Below, one piece after another: positions 14,909 to 15,853 of a stretch of 15,853 bases of DNA. Every line of letters starts with the position of its first letter. Position 1 is the stretch's first letter. The notes beneath the pieces were generated by a model. It did no database searches and was not told the origin of the DNA. It saw only the letters and a program-made list of their open reading frames with translations. Position numbers and translations under genes: made by a program. Source of the stretch: Rhodospirillaceae bacterium (GTDB lineage: Bacteria; Pseudomonadota; Alphaproteobacteria; SP197); assembly GCA_018700655.1 (NCBI GenBank), contig JABIUG010000277.1:1-15853 (forward strand). The letters are read 5' to 3'.

Positions 14909-15853
14909 ATGCTGCGGCCCATGGCCATCTCAACGCCGTCCTGGAGAGCGCTTGTCCTGACTGCCGGCCTGCTGGCGTTCGGCTCGACGCATGCCCATGC
15001 CCAGACGCTGAGTGAGGCTCTTGCTGCAACCTATGAAACGAACCCCAACATTGCCGCGGCGCTCGATCAGTTGCGGGCAACCGACGAGCAACTGGCGCAG
15101 GCCTACCAGTATTGGTGGCGTCCCGAGATCACGAGCACGCTCGAGTACGGAAAGGAATGGATTGATACCAGCACCAGCAATACGACCGATAGCGGCGGCA
15201 ATGCCGTCACGGATTTCCAGCAGGAAACGGATCTCAAACAGGCCGAGATCACGACCACGCTCTATCTGTGGCGCGGCGGCCAGACGACCGCTGCGATCGA
15301 CAACGCGATGGCGACGATCAATGCGCAACGCGCCCTGTTCGACAACACGGTGCAGAGCACCCTGAAGACGGCCGCCCAGGCCTATGCCAACGTTGTCTTG
15401 CAGGCGGTCAGTCTGAACCTTGCCCATGAGCATGAGACCAACATGCTGGGGGTCGAAAAGACGGTGAACGACCTGCTGATTGCGCGCCAGGCAACGACGG
15501 TCGATCTGGCACAGGTCACGCTTTCGGTCATCGAGGCACAGAGTTCTCGTGCAGATACCCTGGGTGAGCTGCAGGCAGCACGCAGCACCTTCAATGCGTC
15601 CGTGGGCAGTTACCCCACGGAACTCCAGCAATGGCCGTCGTTGCCGGCCCTTCCCGAAACGCTGGAAGAAGCCATCGAGATCGCACGTCGCGACAATCCA
15701 TCGATCATTGCCGCCAAGGCCGAGGTTCTGGCCAACGAAGCAGCCGTGCGGGAAGACGAAGGTGTTCTGCTTCCCACCATCAGCATCGTAGGCGACTACA
15801 CATTGGAGATTGAAAGCACGACCTACACGCACAGTTCCAACATTGCTGAACAT
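14909..15853 (+). CDS. TolC-family outer membrane efflux channel, C-terminus cut by window edge
   Basis: The frame runs from ATG 14909 to the window end (315 codons). A signal peptide of about 31 residues (hydrophobic ALVLTAGLLAFG, cleavage after AHA before Q32) precedes TLSEALAATYETNPNIAAAL, the standard TolC opening. Helical repeats with WRGGQT and an AQAYANVVL helix follow, and a second repeat begins with EEAIEIARRDNPSIIAAKAE. It would form the outer membrane duct for the RND pump or for type I export. AGAGG lies three bases before the ATG; the in-frame ATG at 14921 is an alternative. It is transcribed away from the dipeptidase pseudogene, leaving about 125 bases for divergent promoters. 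Confidence 0.93.
   Translation, partial: MLRPMAISTPSWRALVLTAGLLAFGSTHAHAQTLSEALAATYETNPNIAAALDQLRATDEQLAQAYQYWWRPEITSTLEYGKEWIDTSTSNTTDSGGNAVTDFQQETDLKQAEITTTLYLWRGGQTTAAIDNAMATINAQRALFDNTVQSTLKTAAQAYANVVLQAVSLNLAHEHETNMLGVEKTVNDLLIARQATTVDLAQVTLSVIEAQSSRADTLGELQAARSTFNASVGSYPTELQQWPSLPALPETLEEAIEIARRDNPSIIAAKAEVLANEAAVREDEGVLLPTISIVGDYTLEIESTTYTHSSNIAEH

Noticed and set aside
14930..15853. Long minus-strand frame opposite the TolC-like gene
   Set aside because: The + strand has a signal peptide and clear TolC motifs; the minus frame is a shadow of regular codon use.

Overview
The window looks like a GC-rich Gram-negative chromosome segment, most likely from an alphaproteobacterium. I base this on codon use, the TolC/RND/adaptor genes and the gene families present, not on any search. 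It centres on a class II lanthipeptide synthetase gene (lanM, 4086-7250, + strand).

Layout. At 1-3107 (minus strand) lies an operon: a DUF697-family membrane protein, a 55-residue two-helix membrane protein too short for ordinary gene calling, a PvdE/SyrD-type 'cyclic peptide' ABC exporter, and an SPFH/band-7 membrane protein that runs off the window edge. The last two overlap by 8 bases. Between this operon and lanM is about 980 bp with no conventional gene. It holds a candidate minus-strand promoter with an operator-like palindrome, a paired GTAAC/GTTAC motif that recurs just upstream of lanM, a three-unit repeat coding for lanthipeptide-like core peptides (3615-3803, + strand), and a strong intrinsic terminator (3893-3924).

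At 7262-11407 (minus strand, convergent with lanM) are an RND efflux permease and its periplasmic adaptor. At 11530-14783 two adjacent minus-strand genes are broken: an N,N-dimethylformamidase large-subunit-like gene (one frameshift, one in-frame TAG) and an M19 dipeptidase gene (one in-frame TGA, probably a frameshift just after its start). At 14909-15853 (+ strand, partial) a TolC-family outer membrane protein begins.

How the genes may work together. The repeat array encodes three units of the form EAS-x-A-x-(P/G)-(S/T)-(M/W)-x3/4-C joined by ISDEAQ. Its position before a terminator and lanM is what is expected of a precursor gene. LanM has a complete kinase-like dehydratase site and a cyclase domain with a CCG rather than CHG zinc motif, as in ProcM-like enzymes that act on many substrates. 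No LanT with a C39 peptidase is present; the only peptide exporter is the PvdE/SyrD-type ABC protein. The main difficulty is that no leader peptide can be seen: two in-frame stops (TAG 3600, TGA 3612) sit immediately before the array. It may be a decayed precursor, a product of unusual expression, or affected by a sequence error. TolC, adaptor and RND permease together would form a tripartite efflux pump whose genes are separated by the two dead genes.
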